Assembly (NCBI GenBank): GCA_036378735.1
Contig: DASUVX010000196.1
Location: 1-18,516, forward strand
Reading direction: 5' to 3'
Length of the DNA stretch: 18,516 bases
Origin: GCA-003244245 sp036378735
GTDB taxonomy: Bacteria > Actinomycetota > Actinomycetes > Mycobacteriales > Pseudonocardiaceae
Shown here piece after piece: positions 6,871-14,126 of this stretch. The position numbers and the translations under genes were made by a program. The notes under the pieces were generated by a model. That model was given only the letters and a program-made list of their open reading frames with translations. It searched no databases and was not told the origin of the DNA. Each line of letters starts with the position of its first letter. The stretch's first letter is position 1.

Positions 6871-7616
6871 GGGGACTCCCAGCTCACATTCAACTCATGG
6901 AGAAACGCTAGTACCCGGCTCAAGTCGGAGGTGTCAGCCGGTCCGGGCACCAGCCGGGTAACCGCAGTGGGTGTGGCCAAAACCAAGGTGTCCGACCGGG
7001 CCCGACCCTGCGCGCCAGGGCCGAGCGGTTGGCGCCACAGTTCGCCGTGCAGGGTGGGATGGCCCCGGAAATCCGGAACCGCGACTTGGCTGGCTCCGGG
7101 ACGTTCGATCATCAGGTAGCCGATCCCAGGCACCTCCTTGGCCACCCGCACCGGCTCCGCCTGCACCTGCCCGGTGCTGCGGGGCTGGACCAGCATGCCC
7201 AGCGGCGTGTCGGTCAACCGGAACGCGTCGAAGACCGTCGTGATGTCGTCGGGGGCGCCGCTGGCCCGGGTGTGCAGCTCGAACCACTGCCCGCGCCAGG
7301 CGGCCCGGTAATCGGGAACCTCCATGCGAGCCGGGTTGTCCCGGACGCCGATGATCAGTTCACCGCCACGGTAGGGCTGGTGGAGTAGCCGATCGGGGAT
7401 GGTGGTGTAGGCGCTGTGCCAGTCGAACGCGCCGGCCTCGGCGACGGTGAAGCTTCGCCGAGCACCCCGAACCAGCGCGGTGAAGTCGCACGACCAGGGC
7501 CTGGACACGTCCACAGCGGTGCCGCGCAGCAGTACCTGGGAGCCGTCGGGGGTGACGAAGGAGGCGCCGCCCCGCCACGGCCAGTCATACCGCCCGCGTG
7601 GTGAGGGTGTGATCAC
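6867..7616 (-). CDS. Unrecognised protein heading the MauE/MauD cluster
   Basis: The product has 249 residues and belongs to no family I recognise. It has no signal peptide, no membrane span and only one Cys. It is rich in Trp, Arg and Asp, with segments such as YDWPWRGGASF, FDWHSAYTTIPDRLL, PDYRAAWRGQWFELHTR and TTVFDAFRLTDTP, giving a beta-rich globular appearance. GTG 7616 is preferred because GGGAG lies 7 nt upstream (7624-7628). An upstream GTG at 7658 would add 14 residues and lacks a comparable site. Its stop overlaps the MauE-like ATG. It is too short and lacks the repeats expected of a MauB-type beta propeller. As first gene of the cluster it may be a cytoplasmic enzyme or scaffold for the redox system. 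Confidence 0.75.
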   Translation of the reverse strand: MITPSPRGRYDWPWRGGASFVTPDGSQVLLRGTAVDVSRPWSCDFTALVRGARRSFTVAEAGAFDWHSAYTTIPDRLLHQPYRGGELIIGVRDNPARMEVPDYRAAWRGQWFELHTRASGAPDDITTVFDAFRLTDTPLGMLVQPRSTGQVQAEPVRVAKEVPGIGYLMIERPGASQVAVPDFRGHPTLHGELWRQPLGPGAQGRARSDTLVLATPTAVTRLVPGPADTSDLSRVLAFLHELNVSWESP

Positions 7617-7641
7617 GTTATAACTCCCGAGCCCGGACACT

Positions 7642-7656
7642 GCCAGCGATACTGGC
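7642..7656. promoter_or_regulatory. Inverted repeat GCCAG-N5-CTGGC upstream of the Mau-like cluster
   Basis: A perfect 5+5 bp inverted repeat with a 5-nt spacer lies 26 bp upstream of the preferred GTG of the first cluster gene, in the 94-bp gap behind the protease gene. Its position suggests an operator, but arms this short can arise by chance in GC-rich DNA. Confidence 0.3.
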
Positions 7657-7710
7657 ACACCGACAGTCGCTGTGCGCGAGCAAACAGTTACGGCGTGTCT
7701 TCAATTGGCT

Positions 7711-8613
7711 CTAGGTCGACACCAGCTCGGTCGGCACGGTGATCACATCCACCATCGCGCCGTTGCGCAGCACGGTGATCGGCAACCTGATGCCGATGGC
7801 CTCGGCGAACAGCTGGCGTTGGATGCCCTGGGCGTCGGTGACCGGCCGGCGTCCCGCGCTGAGCACGAGATCCCCGGCGCGCAGGCCGGCCCGGTCAGCG
7901 GGGCTGCCCGGGATGACCTCCACCAGGCGCAGGCCCGACGCCTGCCCGGTGCGTTGCGCGATCGGCGCGGGCAGCGGAGCAGGCACCCCGACCAGGCCGA
8001 GGTAACCGCGGCGCACCCGGCCATCGGCCAGTAGCGCCCCGATGATGCGGCGGGTGGTCGCGTTGACCGGTACGGCCATGCCGAGCCCGAAACCGGCGAC
8101 CGCCGTGTTGATGCCGACTACCTTGGCGCTTGCGTCGGCCAGCGCGCCACCGGAGTTGCCGGGGTTGAGTGCGGCGTCGGTCTGGATCACATCCTCGATG
8201 ACCCGCATGGCCCGTCCGGACCGTACCGGCAGCGAGCGGCCCAACCCGCTGACCACTCCAGCCGTCACCGATCCGGCGAGCCCCAACGGATTGCCGACGG
8301 CGACCACCAACTGCCCGACGACCAGGTCGTCTGCGTCGCCCAGCACGGCGGCGGCCGGCGTTGTGCTGCGGGCCCGTAGCACCGCGAGGTCGGACAGCGC
8401 GTCGGTGCCCACCACGTCGAAGCGGCTTTCGGTACCGTCGGTGAACGCGGCGACGCCGTCGTGCGCGGATCCCACGACGTGCGCATTGGTCAGCAGCAGC
8501 CCGTCGTCGGCGAACACCACGGCTGATCCGGCGCCCGGACCGATCCGGAGACTGGCGACGTGCGGGGTGACCGCTGCGGCCACTGAACTGACTGTGCGCG
8601 AGTAGGAGTCCAT
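7711..8613 (-). CDS. HtrA-like trypsin-fold serine protease with PDZ domain
   Basis: The product is a 300-residue S1C/HtrA-type protease. The catalytic triad is visible as His45 (TNAHVV), Asp75 (SDLAVLR) and Ser154 (NPGNSGGAL). A C-terminal PDZ domain from about residue 205 includes IPGSPADRAGLRAGDLVLS. Mycobacterial HtrA and PepA proteins usually have an N-terminal membrane anchor or signal peptide. This one starts MDSYSRTVSSVAAAV with neither, so it is predicted to be cytoplasmic or released by another route. ATG 8613 has GGTGGA a few bases upstream; GTG 8631 or 8622 would add at most six residues and no signal. It follows def on the same strand after a gap of about 125 bp holding an inverted repeat. 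Confidence 0.88.
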   Translation of the reverse strand: MDSYSRTVSSVAAAVTPHVASLRIGPGAGSAVVFADDGLLLTNAHVVGSAHDGVAAFTDGTESRFDVVGTDALSDLAVLRARSTTPAAAVLGDADDLVVGQLVVAVGNPLGLAGSVTAGVVSGLGRSLPVRSGRAMRVIEDVIQTDAALNPGNSGGALADASAKVVGINTAVAGFGLGMAVPVNATTRRIIGALLADGRVRRGYLGLVGVPAPLPAPIAQRTGQASGLRLVEVIPGSPADRAGLRAGDLVLSAGRRPVTDAQGIQRQLFAEAIGIRLPITVLRNGAMVDVITVPTELVST

Positions 8614-8653
8614 CGGGTCCACCGCGACCACCGACCTTCGGCAGAATTACAAC

Positions 8654-8670
8654 GTTGCTGTGATAGCAAC
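8654..8670. promoter_or_regulatory. Perfect inverted repeat upstream of the protease gene
   Basis: GTTGCT-gtgat-AGCAAC is a perfect 6+6 bp inverted repeat centred about 50 bp upstream of the protease start, between def and the protease gene. The surrounding 30 bp are unusually AT-rich for this window (AATTAC, TGATAG), as expected of a promoter. On the minus strand TGTAAT at 8653-8648 could serve as a -10 box. The repeat is a plausible dimeric-repressor operator, but no regulator is identified. Confidence 0.4.
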
Positions 8671-8740
8671 GCCGCTGCCTCCAGCGCTGTTCCACCCCGC
8701 TATCCCAGGTCAGACGCCGTGCTGTCCGGGGCGTTCACGC

Positions 8741-9301
8741 CTAGTGCGGGCTGGCGGCGGGGTCCCAGGCCAGCCCGGGCACGCCCCAGCCCTGAGCTTT
8801 GAGCATCTTTTTCGCTTCGCGGGCGTGCCGGCCGACCAGCCTGTTGAGGTAGAGGATGCCGTCGAGGTGGTCGGTCTCGTGCTGGAGGCAGCGGGCCAGC
8901 AAGCCGGTGCCCTCGACGGTGACCGGTGTGCCGTCGGCGTCGACGCCGGTGACCTTCGCCCAGGCGGCGCGCCCGGTGGGAAAAGACTCGCCCGGCACCG
9001 ACAGGCAGCCCTCCCAATCGCCGTCGGGATCGGGCATGGTCTCGGGGCGCTCGCTGATTTCCAGCACCGGGTTGACCACCACACCCCGGTATCTGACGTT
9101 GTGCGCGTCTGCGCAGTCGTAGATGAACACGCGCAGGTCCACCCCGATCTGGTTGGCTGCGAGTCCGACACCCTCGGCCGCGGCCATCGTGTCGAACATG
9201 TCGCCGACGAGGGTGTGCAGTTCCTCGCCGAAGTCCGTGACCAGCCTGGTCGGGGTGTGCAGCACTGGGTCACCGACGATGCGAATCGGACGAACAGCCA
9301 T
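8741..9301 (-). CDS. def: Peptide deformylase
   Basis: This enzyme removes the formyl group from the N-terminal Met of new proteins in the cytoplasm. The 186 residues contain all three deformylase motifs: GVGLAANQIG at 44-53, EGCLSVP at 97-103 with metal ligand Cys99, and QHETDHLDG at 140-148 with metal ligands His141 and His145 and catalytic Glu142. It resembles mycobacterial Def, including a C-terminal tail past residue 165. ATG 9301 matches the usual family start (MAVxPIRIVGDPVL); TTG 9310 would add three residues. A TACTGT at 9315-9310 on the minus strand could be a -10 box giving a leaderless or nearly leaderless transcript. The gene is divergent from the DUF3263 gene, as in M. tuberculosis Rv0429c/Rv0430. 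Confidence 0.97.
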   Translation of the reverse strand: MAVRPIRIVGDPVLHTPTRLVTDFGEELHTLVGDMFDTMAAAEGVGLAANQIGVDLRVFIYDCADAHNVRYRGVVVNPVLEISERPETMPDPDGDWEGCLSVPGESFPTGRAAWAKVTGVDADGTPVTVEGTGLLARCLQHETDHLDGILYLNRLVGRHAREAKKMLKAQGWGVPGLAWDPAASPH

Positions 9302-9444
9302 GATGGCCAACAGTAATCAGAGCCGGCGCCGCCGCGATCGCTGGGGAGTCCGGGGGCGTCGGCGCTGTCTTCGCGCCTTCGCGTGGTTGAATGCCGGAAT
9401 CACACGGCTGTCATTCGTCGGCACGGCGCGGGAGCGAGGACACG

Positions 9445-9741
9445 ATGGACGCCGCACAGGCGCTGGACGCGATCGACGGCCAGCCTGAGGGGCTGAGCCG
9501 CCAAGAACACGAGGTGTTGGCCTTCGAGCGGCAGTGGTGGCGTTACGCCGGAGCCAAAGAGCAGGCCATCCGGGAGCAGTTCGGTATCTCCGCCACCCGC
9601 TACTACCAGGCGCTCAACAACGTCATCGACCGGCCGGAGGCGCTTGCCGCGGATCCGATGCTGGTCAAGCGGTTGCGGCGGCTGCGGTCGGGCCGGCAGC
9701 GTGCCCGGGCCGCCCGCCGGCTCGGTGCCGAACCGAAGTAG
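9445..9741 (+). CDS. DUF3263 family protein (Rv0430-like)
   Basis: The product is a 98-residue basic protein of the actinobacterial DUF3263 family. The conserved block FERQWWRYAGAKEQAIRE at 28-45, then FGISATRYYQALNNVIDRP, looks like a sigma-factor-like helix-turn-helix, and the C-terminus is Arg-rich (RRLRSGRQRARAARRL). DNA binding is plausible but not demonstrated. ATG 9445 has a GAGGA ribosome binding site at 9436-9440. The stop is 3 nt before the virR-like start, so the two are cotranscribed and probably coupled, as in Rv0430-Rv0431. Confidence 0.9.
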   Translation: MDAAQALDAIDGQPEGLSRQEHEVLAFERQWWRYAGAKEQAIREQFGISATRYYQALNNVIDRPEALAADPMLVKRLRRLRSGRQRARAARRLGAEPK

Positions 9742-9744
9742 TTC

Positions 9745-10383
9745 ATGAGCACGCCGAACAAGCCCGGTAGTCGGCGGAAGCGCACCGCTGGAATAGCGCT
9801 GATCGCGCTCGCGGTCATGGCCGCCACCATCGGTGTGGTCCTGGCGCTCACCAGCGGTGGGCACATCAGGGCTACTGGTCCCTCGACGGCCACCTCGGCG
9901 CAACCATTGCCGCCGCCGCGGCCAACCGCCATTCCCTTCCCGCCGCCGGTGATCTCGACCACCGCTGTAGTGACCCCACCCGCCCCGCCGGTGGCCGCAC
10001 CCGGGGAGCCCGCCCCCGCGGGGGCAGGAATCGCGGGGCCCGGGGCCGCGGAAACCGCTCCTCTTGAGCAAGCTGCTCCGGCCGGCGGTAAGGGGGTCAG
10101 CCGCGGCGAGATACGGGTATACAACAACAGCACCATCCGCGGTCTGGCCGCGCGGGCCGCGCAGGATCTCAGCGCCGCCGGTTGGACGGTGGTGGAGGTC
10201 GGCAACTACCCGTGGGGAATCATCCCGACAACCACGGTGTACTACCAGGAGGGCACCGACCAGCGGGCCGGTGCCGAGGCGATCGCAGCTGAGTTCGGCA
10301 TGCGCGCCGAGCCCCGGTTCTCGGGCATTGCCCAGGCCAGCCCGGGCATTATCGTGATCGTCACCAACGATTACCGCCACTGA
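9745..10383 (+). CDS. virR: VirR-like membrane protein with LytR C-terminal domain (Rv0431-like)
   Basis: The product has 212 residues: a short basic cytoplasmic N-terminus (SRRKR at 9-13), one transmembrane helix (about 14-36), a long Pro/Ala/Thr-rich extracytoplasmic linker (about 45-115) and a LytR_C-type domain from about residue 120 (IRVYNNSTIRGLA to the C-terminus). In M. tuberculosis the equivalent protein, Rv0431/VirR, restrains membrane-vesicle release and is linked to cell-wall integrity. The identification rests on domain order and on the neighbouring DUF3263 and def genes. The start is ATG 9745, 3 nt after the DUF3263 stop. The linker is highly Pro-rich and likely spans the peptidoglycan. 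The next gene starts 13 nt after the stop. Confidence 0.87.
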   Translation: MSTPNKPGSRRKRTAGIALIALAVMAATIGVVLALTSGGHIRATGPSTATSAQPLPPPRPTAIPFPPPVISTTAVVTPPAPPVAAPGEPAPAGAGIAGPGAAETAPLEQAAPAGGKGVSRGEIRVYNNSTIRGLAARAAQDLSAAGWTVVEVGNYPWGIIPTTTVYYQEGTDQRAGAEAIAAEFGMRAEPRFSGIAQASPGIIVIVTNDYRH

Positions 10384-10396
10384 GAACGAGACGCCC

Positions 10397-11449
10397 GTGA
10401 CCGACGCCCCGCGGCTATGGATCCGTCATGAGGTGCGGAGCACTGAACGCCGCACGGCCATCGTGCCTGCGGATGCTCGGTCCCTGGTCCAGGCTGGTAT
10501 CCCGGTGACCGTCGAGGATTCCCCGCAGCGGGTGTTCCCGATTGCGGACTACGCCGCGGCTGGCTGCCGGATCGCCGTGCCGGGTAGCTGGGTCGATGCG
10601 CCCGGCGACGAGTTCATCGTCGGGTTGAAGGAGCTGCCGGATGCGCCCGCGGCACTGCACCACCGGCACGTGTTCTTCGGCCACGCCTACAAGGGCCAGC
10701 GCGGCGCAAGCCAGCTGCTGAGGCGGTTCACCGCGGGTGGCGGCACCCTGTTCGACCTGGAGTACCTGGTGGACGCCCGGGGTCACCGGCTCGCCGCGTT
10801 CGGGTACTGGGCCGGCTACGTCGGCGCCGCGCTGGCGGTACTGCACCACCGCGGGCAGCTCAGCTCGCCGTTGCAGCCGCTGGCGAAGGAGTCGCTGGAC
10901 GCGGCCTTAACGCCGCCGCGCCGGGTGGTGCCCCCCAGCGCACTGGTCATCGGTGCGTTCGGGCGGTGCGGGCGCGGCGCGCAGGCGGCACTTGTCGCCG
11001 CCGGCATCCAGCCGACCTGCTGGGGTCTTGAGCAAACGTGGAAGCTGAACCGGGCCGCGCTGCTCGAGCATGACATCCTGATCAACGCCGTGTTGATCAC
11101 TACACCGGTACCGCCGTTCCTGGTGCCGGCAGATCTGGACGATCCGGGGCGCCGCCTGACCGTCGTTTCCGACGTCACCTGCGACGTCACGTCGGCCTGC
11201 AACATGCTGCCCATCAATGACCGCACCACCAGCTGGTCTGCGCCCGCACGGCGGCTGCACGAACGCTTGGGGCCACTGGACGTCCCGTTGGACATCATCG
11301 CCATCGACAACCTGCCCGCGCTGCTGCCCCGGGAGGCGAGCGTCGCCTTCTCCGCCGAACTGTTGCCGCACCTGGGGTCGGTGGGCGCCTCGGCGCCGTG
11401 GCAGCGCTGCCGGCAGGCCTTTCACCGGGAGCTGGCCCGCGCCGGCTAG
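10397..11449 (+). CDS. Saccharopine dehydrogenase, LYS1-type (L-lysine-forming)
   Basis: The product has 350 residues of the AlaDH/PNT superfamily and resembles fungal LYS1, which interconverts saccharopine and lysine plus 2-oxoglutarate with NAD (EC 1.5.1.7). Yeast LYS1 catalytic residues have counterparts in GLKELP (Lys78) and FFGHAYKGQ (His96). The dinucleotide loop is ALVIGAFGRCGRGAQ near 182-196. Overall length fits the family. Most bacteria make lysine by the diaminopimelate route, so the role may be lysine catabolism or an uncharacterised amino-acid reaction. The start is GTG 10397, 13 nt after virR, so it is probably in the same transcript. Its stop overlaps that of the convergent ATPase gene in the shared tetranucleotide CTAG. 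Confidence 0.88.
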   Translation: MTDAPRLWIRHEVRSTERRTAIVPADARSLVQAGIPVTVEDSPQRVFPIADYAAAGCRIAVPGSWVDAPGDEFIVGLKELPDAPAALHHRHVFFGHAYKGQRGASQLLRRFTAGGGTLFDLEYLVDARGHRLAAFGYWAGYVGAALAVLHHRGQLSSPLQPLAKESLDAALTPPRRVVPPSALVIGAFGRCGRGAQAALVAAGIQPTCWGLEQTWKLNRAALLEHDILINAVLITTPVPPFLVPADLDDPGRRLTVVSDVTCDVTSACNMLPINDRTTSWSAPARRLHERLGPLDVPLDIIAIDNLPALLPREASVAFSAELLPHLGSVGASAPWQRCRQAFHRELARAG

Positions 11450-13623
11450 CCGCGAGCGTCTGCGTAACGGGCCAGGTCGGCGAGCTGGATCGGGTCCAGC
11501 GAGGGGCGGACGGCGCGGCGGGCGGCGGCCAGTTGTGAGGCGGTCACCTCGGCGGCGTCCAGGGACTGCCGCATCGCGGTCAGCGCAGCCTCCCGGATCA
11601 GCGCCGCGCAGTCCGCCGCGGAGTAACCCTCCAGCTCGGTGGCCAGCGCGTCGAGACCGACGTCAGCGGCCAGCGGGGTGTTGCGCGCCGCAGCTTTCAG
11701 GATGGCGGCCCGGGCTTTCGCGTCCGGCGGCGGCACGTACACTAGGCGCTCGAGCCGGCCGGGTCGCAGCAGCGCCGGGTCGATGAGCTCGGGACGGTTG
11801 GTGGCGCCGAGCACGACGACGTCACGCATCGGCTCCACCCCGTCCAGCTCGGTGAGCAGCGCAGCCACCACCCGGTCGGCGACACCAGCGCCTGGCTCCC
11901 CGCCGCGGCGGGGAGCCAGCGCGTCGACCTCGTCGAGGAACACCAGCGCGGGAGCGGCATCGGTGGCGCGCCGGAACAGCTCGCGCACCGCACGTTCCGA
12001 TTCGCCGACCCACTTGTCCAGCAGCTCGGCACCCTTGACGGAGAACACGTTGAGCGCGCCCGACCCGGCCAGCGCCCGGACCAGGAAGGTCTTGCCGCAG
12101 CCGGGCGGCCCGTAGAGCAGCACCCCGCGCGGCGGGTCGACGCCGAGGCGGGTGAACGAATCGGGGTATCGCAGCGGCCACAGCACCGCCTCGGTGAGCG
12201 CCTGCTTGGTCTGGCTCATGTCGCCGACCTCGTCGAGGGTCAGGCCACCGGTGCTGATGATGTTCGAGGTGGACATCGAGATGGGCCGGACGGTGTCCAG
12301 CGCGCCGATCAGGTCTTGCTGGGTGATCGTAAGCTCGGTTCCGGTAGCGGCTGCGTGGCGCAGCGCGGCCTGCACCGCTGCCTCCCGGCGCAGCGCGACG
12401 AGATCGGCTGCGACGAAACCCGGGGCACGCTCGCCGATGGTGGCCAGGTCGACGTCTGCGGCCAGCGGCACCGCGCTGAGCAGCACCCGGAGTAGCCCGG
12501 TACGCGTGCGCGCGTCGGGCAGCGGTATCGACAGCTCGCGGTCGACCAGGTCCGGCGCGCGCAGCCGGGGATCCACCGACTCCGGGTGCGCGGTGGTGAC
12601 GACCAGCGCGACGCGGTCCAGCGCGGGTGCCAGCATGTCGAGCACGACGGTGGCCAGTGGCGGCGGGTCGGTGGCCGGCAGCAGCGCCTCGATGTCGGTG
12701 ATGAACAGCACGCTGGGCTCGCGCTGGCTTGCGGTGGTGATCGCGTCGTGCACCCGCTGGGCGGCGTCGCCCGGCTGCAAGGCCGCCGCGCTCGGGGCGG
12801 CCAGCTCGACGAGGTGAGCCCCGGCGTCCCGGGCGACCGCGCGCACCATGGTGGCCTTGCCGACACCTTCCGGGCCGTGCACCGCTACGCCGAGATGGGT
12901 GCCGGCGCCGAGCCTGCGCAGCAGGTCAGGGCGGCGGAAGGTGAGCTCGAACCACTCGGCCAGCCGGCGGGCGGCGTCCTGGGCGCCGACCAGGTCGGCC
13001 ACGGCCGGGGCCGGTACCTCCTGGGCAGGCGTGCTCGGCAGCGGCTGCCCGGGCTGATCCCCGGAGCGCTGGCCGGCCCGCCAACCGATCACCGTGGACG
13101 GGTGCGGGGCGACGGGTCCGGCCGGGTCGGTGGCCGTCACGGTGAGCAGCTCGCTGGTCCAACTCGTCCCGATCGCCGCGGCCAGCCGGCTGCGCGCCGT
13201 GGTGGCGTCCGACCCGGGTGACACGTCCTGCGGAAGCAGCGACACCGCATCCCCCGCGGTGACGACCTTGCCGGCCAGCGCGAGCCGCAGCGTCTCCTCG
13301 CTCACCGCATGGCTGACCAGGGCAGACCCAGCGACGGTGATGGAGCGCGCCGCGGGCACCTGCACCGGCGTGAGCACCACCTCGGACCCGTCGGTCAGCC
13401 CCAGGTTGGACAGCGTCAGGTCATCGAGCAGCACGATGCCGGGCACCGTGTGCCCGGCTGCCGCCAGCGCGGCGCTGATTCTGGAGCCGGTCAGCCGCAC
13501 CGCGTCCCACGGCCGCAACCCCAGTGCGTCGAGCACCTCCGGGTGCAGCCGCACCACCCCCCGCCGGGCGTCCACCGCGGAGGTGCTGAGCCTGGCGGTC
13601 AGCGTGATCTGCGGTGCGCTCAC
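11446..13623 (-). CDS. Tandem-AAA ATPase, Cdc48/p97-like (Rv0435c-like)
   Basis: The product has 725 residues. A Cdc48-type N-terminal substrate/adaptor domain (about 1-170, LDDLTLSNLGL and similar) precedes two AAA modules. D1 has Walker A GPEGVGKAT at 250-258, but its Walker B reads FITDIE, with Thr309-Asp310 where Asp-Glu is expected, so D1 probably binds but hydrolyses ATP poorly. D2 is canonical, with GPPGCGKT at 505-512, VFLDE at 561-565, GATNRP as sensor 1, and arginine fingers near LRPGRLER. Such proteins extract or unfold protein substrates in the cytoplasm. From memory, M. tuberculosis Rv0435c has the same degenerate D1. GTG 13623 is used because the N-terminal fold begins immediately after it; no clear ribosome binding site is seen. 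Confidence 0.93.
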   Translation of the reverse strand: MSAPQITLTARLSTSAVDARRGVVRLHPEVLDALGLRPWDAVRLTGSRISAALAAAGHTVPGIVLLDDLTLSNLGLTDGSEVVLTPVQVPAARSITVAGSALVSHAVSEETLRLALAGKVVTAGDAVSLLPQDVSPGSDATTARSRLAAAIGTSWTSELLTVTATDPAGPVAPHPSTVIGWRAGQRSGDQPGQPLPSTPAQEVPAPAVADLVGAQDAARRLAEWFELTFRRPDLLRRLGAGTHLGVAVHGPEGVGKATMVRAVARDAGAHLVELAAPSAAALQPGDAAQRVHDAITTASQREPSVLFITDIEALLPATDPPPLATVVLDMLAPALDRVALVVTTAHPESVDPRLRAPDLVDRELSIPLPDARTRTGLLRVLLSAVPLAADVDLATIGERAPGFVAADLVALRREAAVQAALRHAAATGTELTITQQDLIGALDTVRPISMSTSNIISTGGLTLDEVGDMSQTKQALTEAVLWPLRYPDSFTRLGVDPPRGVLLYGPPGCGKTFLVRALAGSGALNVFSVKGAELLDKWVGESERAVRELFRRATDAAPALVFLDEVDALAPRRGGEPGAGVADRVVAALLTELDGVEPMRDVVVLGATNRPELIDPALLRPGRLERLVYVPPPDAKARAAILKAAARNTPLAADVGLDALATELEGYSAADCAALIREAALTAMRQSLDAAEVTASQLAAARRAVRPSLDPIQLADLARYADARG

Positions 13624-13665
13624 GACATCTGAGCCTACGGCGCTTGCGCGATCCCATCAGTCCGC

Positions 13666-13709
13666 GTGTCGCGCCCTCACGCACGGTGTGTCGCGTTCGG
13701 GTGCCCGGG
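13666..13709. repeat. 22-bp repeats, left pair (GTGTCGCG orientation)
   Basis: Two adjacent 22-bp units begin at 13666 and 13688, each starting GTGTCGCG. The second unit agrees with the reverse complement of the right-hand repeat set at 14029-14116 in about 18 of 22 positions by eye; the first is more diverged. Together the two sets form inverted ends around the vapC relic. Confidence 0.6.
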
Positions 13710-13728
13710 GTTCGAGAGGGTCTTATGG

Positions 13729-13878
13729 ATGCTTGAGCACCCCATGCGTAGCCTCGATGCGCGGCATCTCGCTTCCGCCCTGCGCGTCGGCGTCGACGTC
13801 ATGGTGACCTATGATCATCGGCAAGCTGACGCGGCAGCTGCGGCCGGCCTGCCCGTTCTCACGCCTTGGCGGGACCTG
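13729..13878 (+). pseudogene. vapC relic, C-terminal part of a PIN-domain toxin
   Basis: About 50 codons encode the C-terminal half of a VapC-like PIN ribonuclease: MRSLDARHLASALRVG, then VMVTYDHRQADAAAAAGLPV. These correspond to the family's third and fourth acidic positions (Asp in SLDARHLA, Asp in TYDHR). The N-terminal half, with the first catalytic Asp and Glu, is missing, as is any vapB antitoxin. The reading frame runs on past the PIN homology to a stop at 14008-14010 with unrelated sequence. It lies between inverted 22-bp repeats, so truncation by an insertion or deletion is likely. No toxin activity is expected. Confidence 0.65.
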
Positions 13879-14028
13879 GAAATCCGGCCTGACAGTTCAG
13901 TGGCCGGGCACACCAATGCCCGATGGGCGCGTGCCGGTCTGGACCGTCGACAGGTTCTTCTTCGCTTGGGTCCAGTTCTGGTTCAGCGCTGCGCGCACGT
14001 GACCGGCTGATCCGTCTACCTTCGAAGC

Positions 14029-14116
14029 GCGCGACACTCCGGGCACTAGAGCGCGACATACGGGGCACTGGGACGCGACACTCCGGGCACTGGGACACGA
14101 CACGCCGGGGGGCTGG
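14029..14116. repeat. Four tandem 22-bp repeats, right set (CGCGACAC orientation)
   Basis: Four consecutive 22-bp units lie at 14029-14050, 14051-14072, 14073-14094 and 14095-14116. Their shared form is gcgcgacactccgggcactg plus two bases. Units 1 and 3 are nearly identical, unit 2 has a small change after gcgcgaca, and unit 4 is the most diverged. The array ends 10 bp from the OsmC stop codon. Confidence 0.85.
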
Positions 14117-14126
14117 GGGAGTGGGG

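Larger units (their letters stand above)
13666..14116. mobile_element. Possible mobile-element relic with inverted 22-bp repeat ends
   Basis: The gap of about 500 bp between the AAA ATPase and OsmC genes holds no intact gene. Two 22-bp units on the left and four on the right are in inverted orientation, enclosing the vapC fragment and about 150 bp of unassigned sequence (13879-14028). Multiple short subterminal repeats are typical of transposon ends, but no transposase frame is visible and no target-site duplication is evident. I therefore call this a candidate remnant only. Confidence 0.35.

Noticed and set aside
6867..7616. The cluster's first protein as a MauB-like heavy chain.
   Set aside because: It is about 120 residues too short, has no export signal and shows no propeller repeats.
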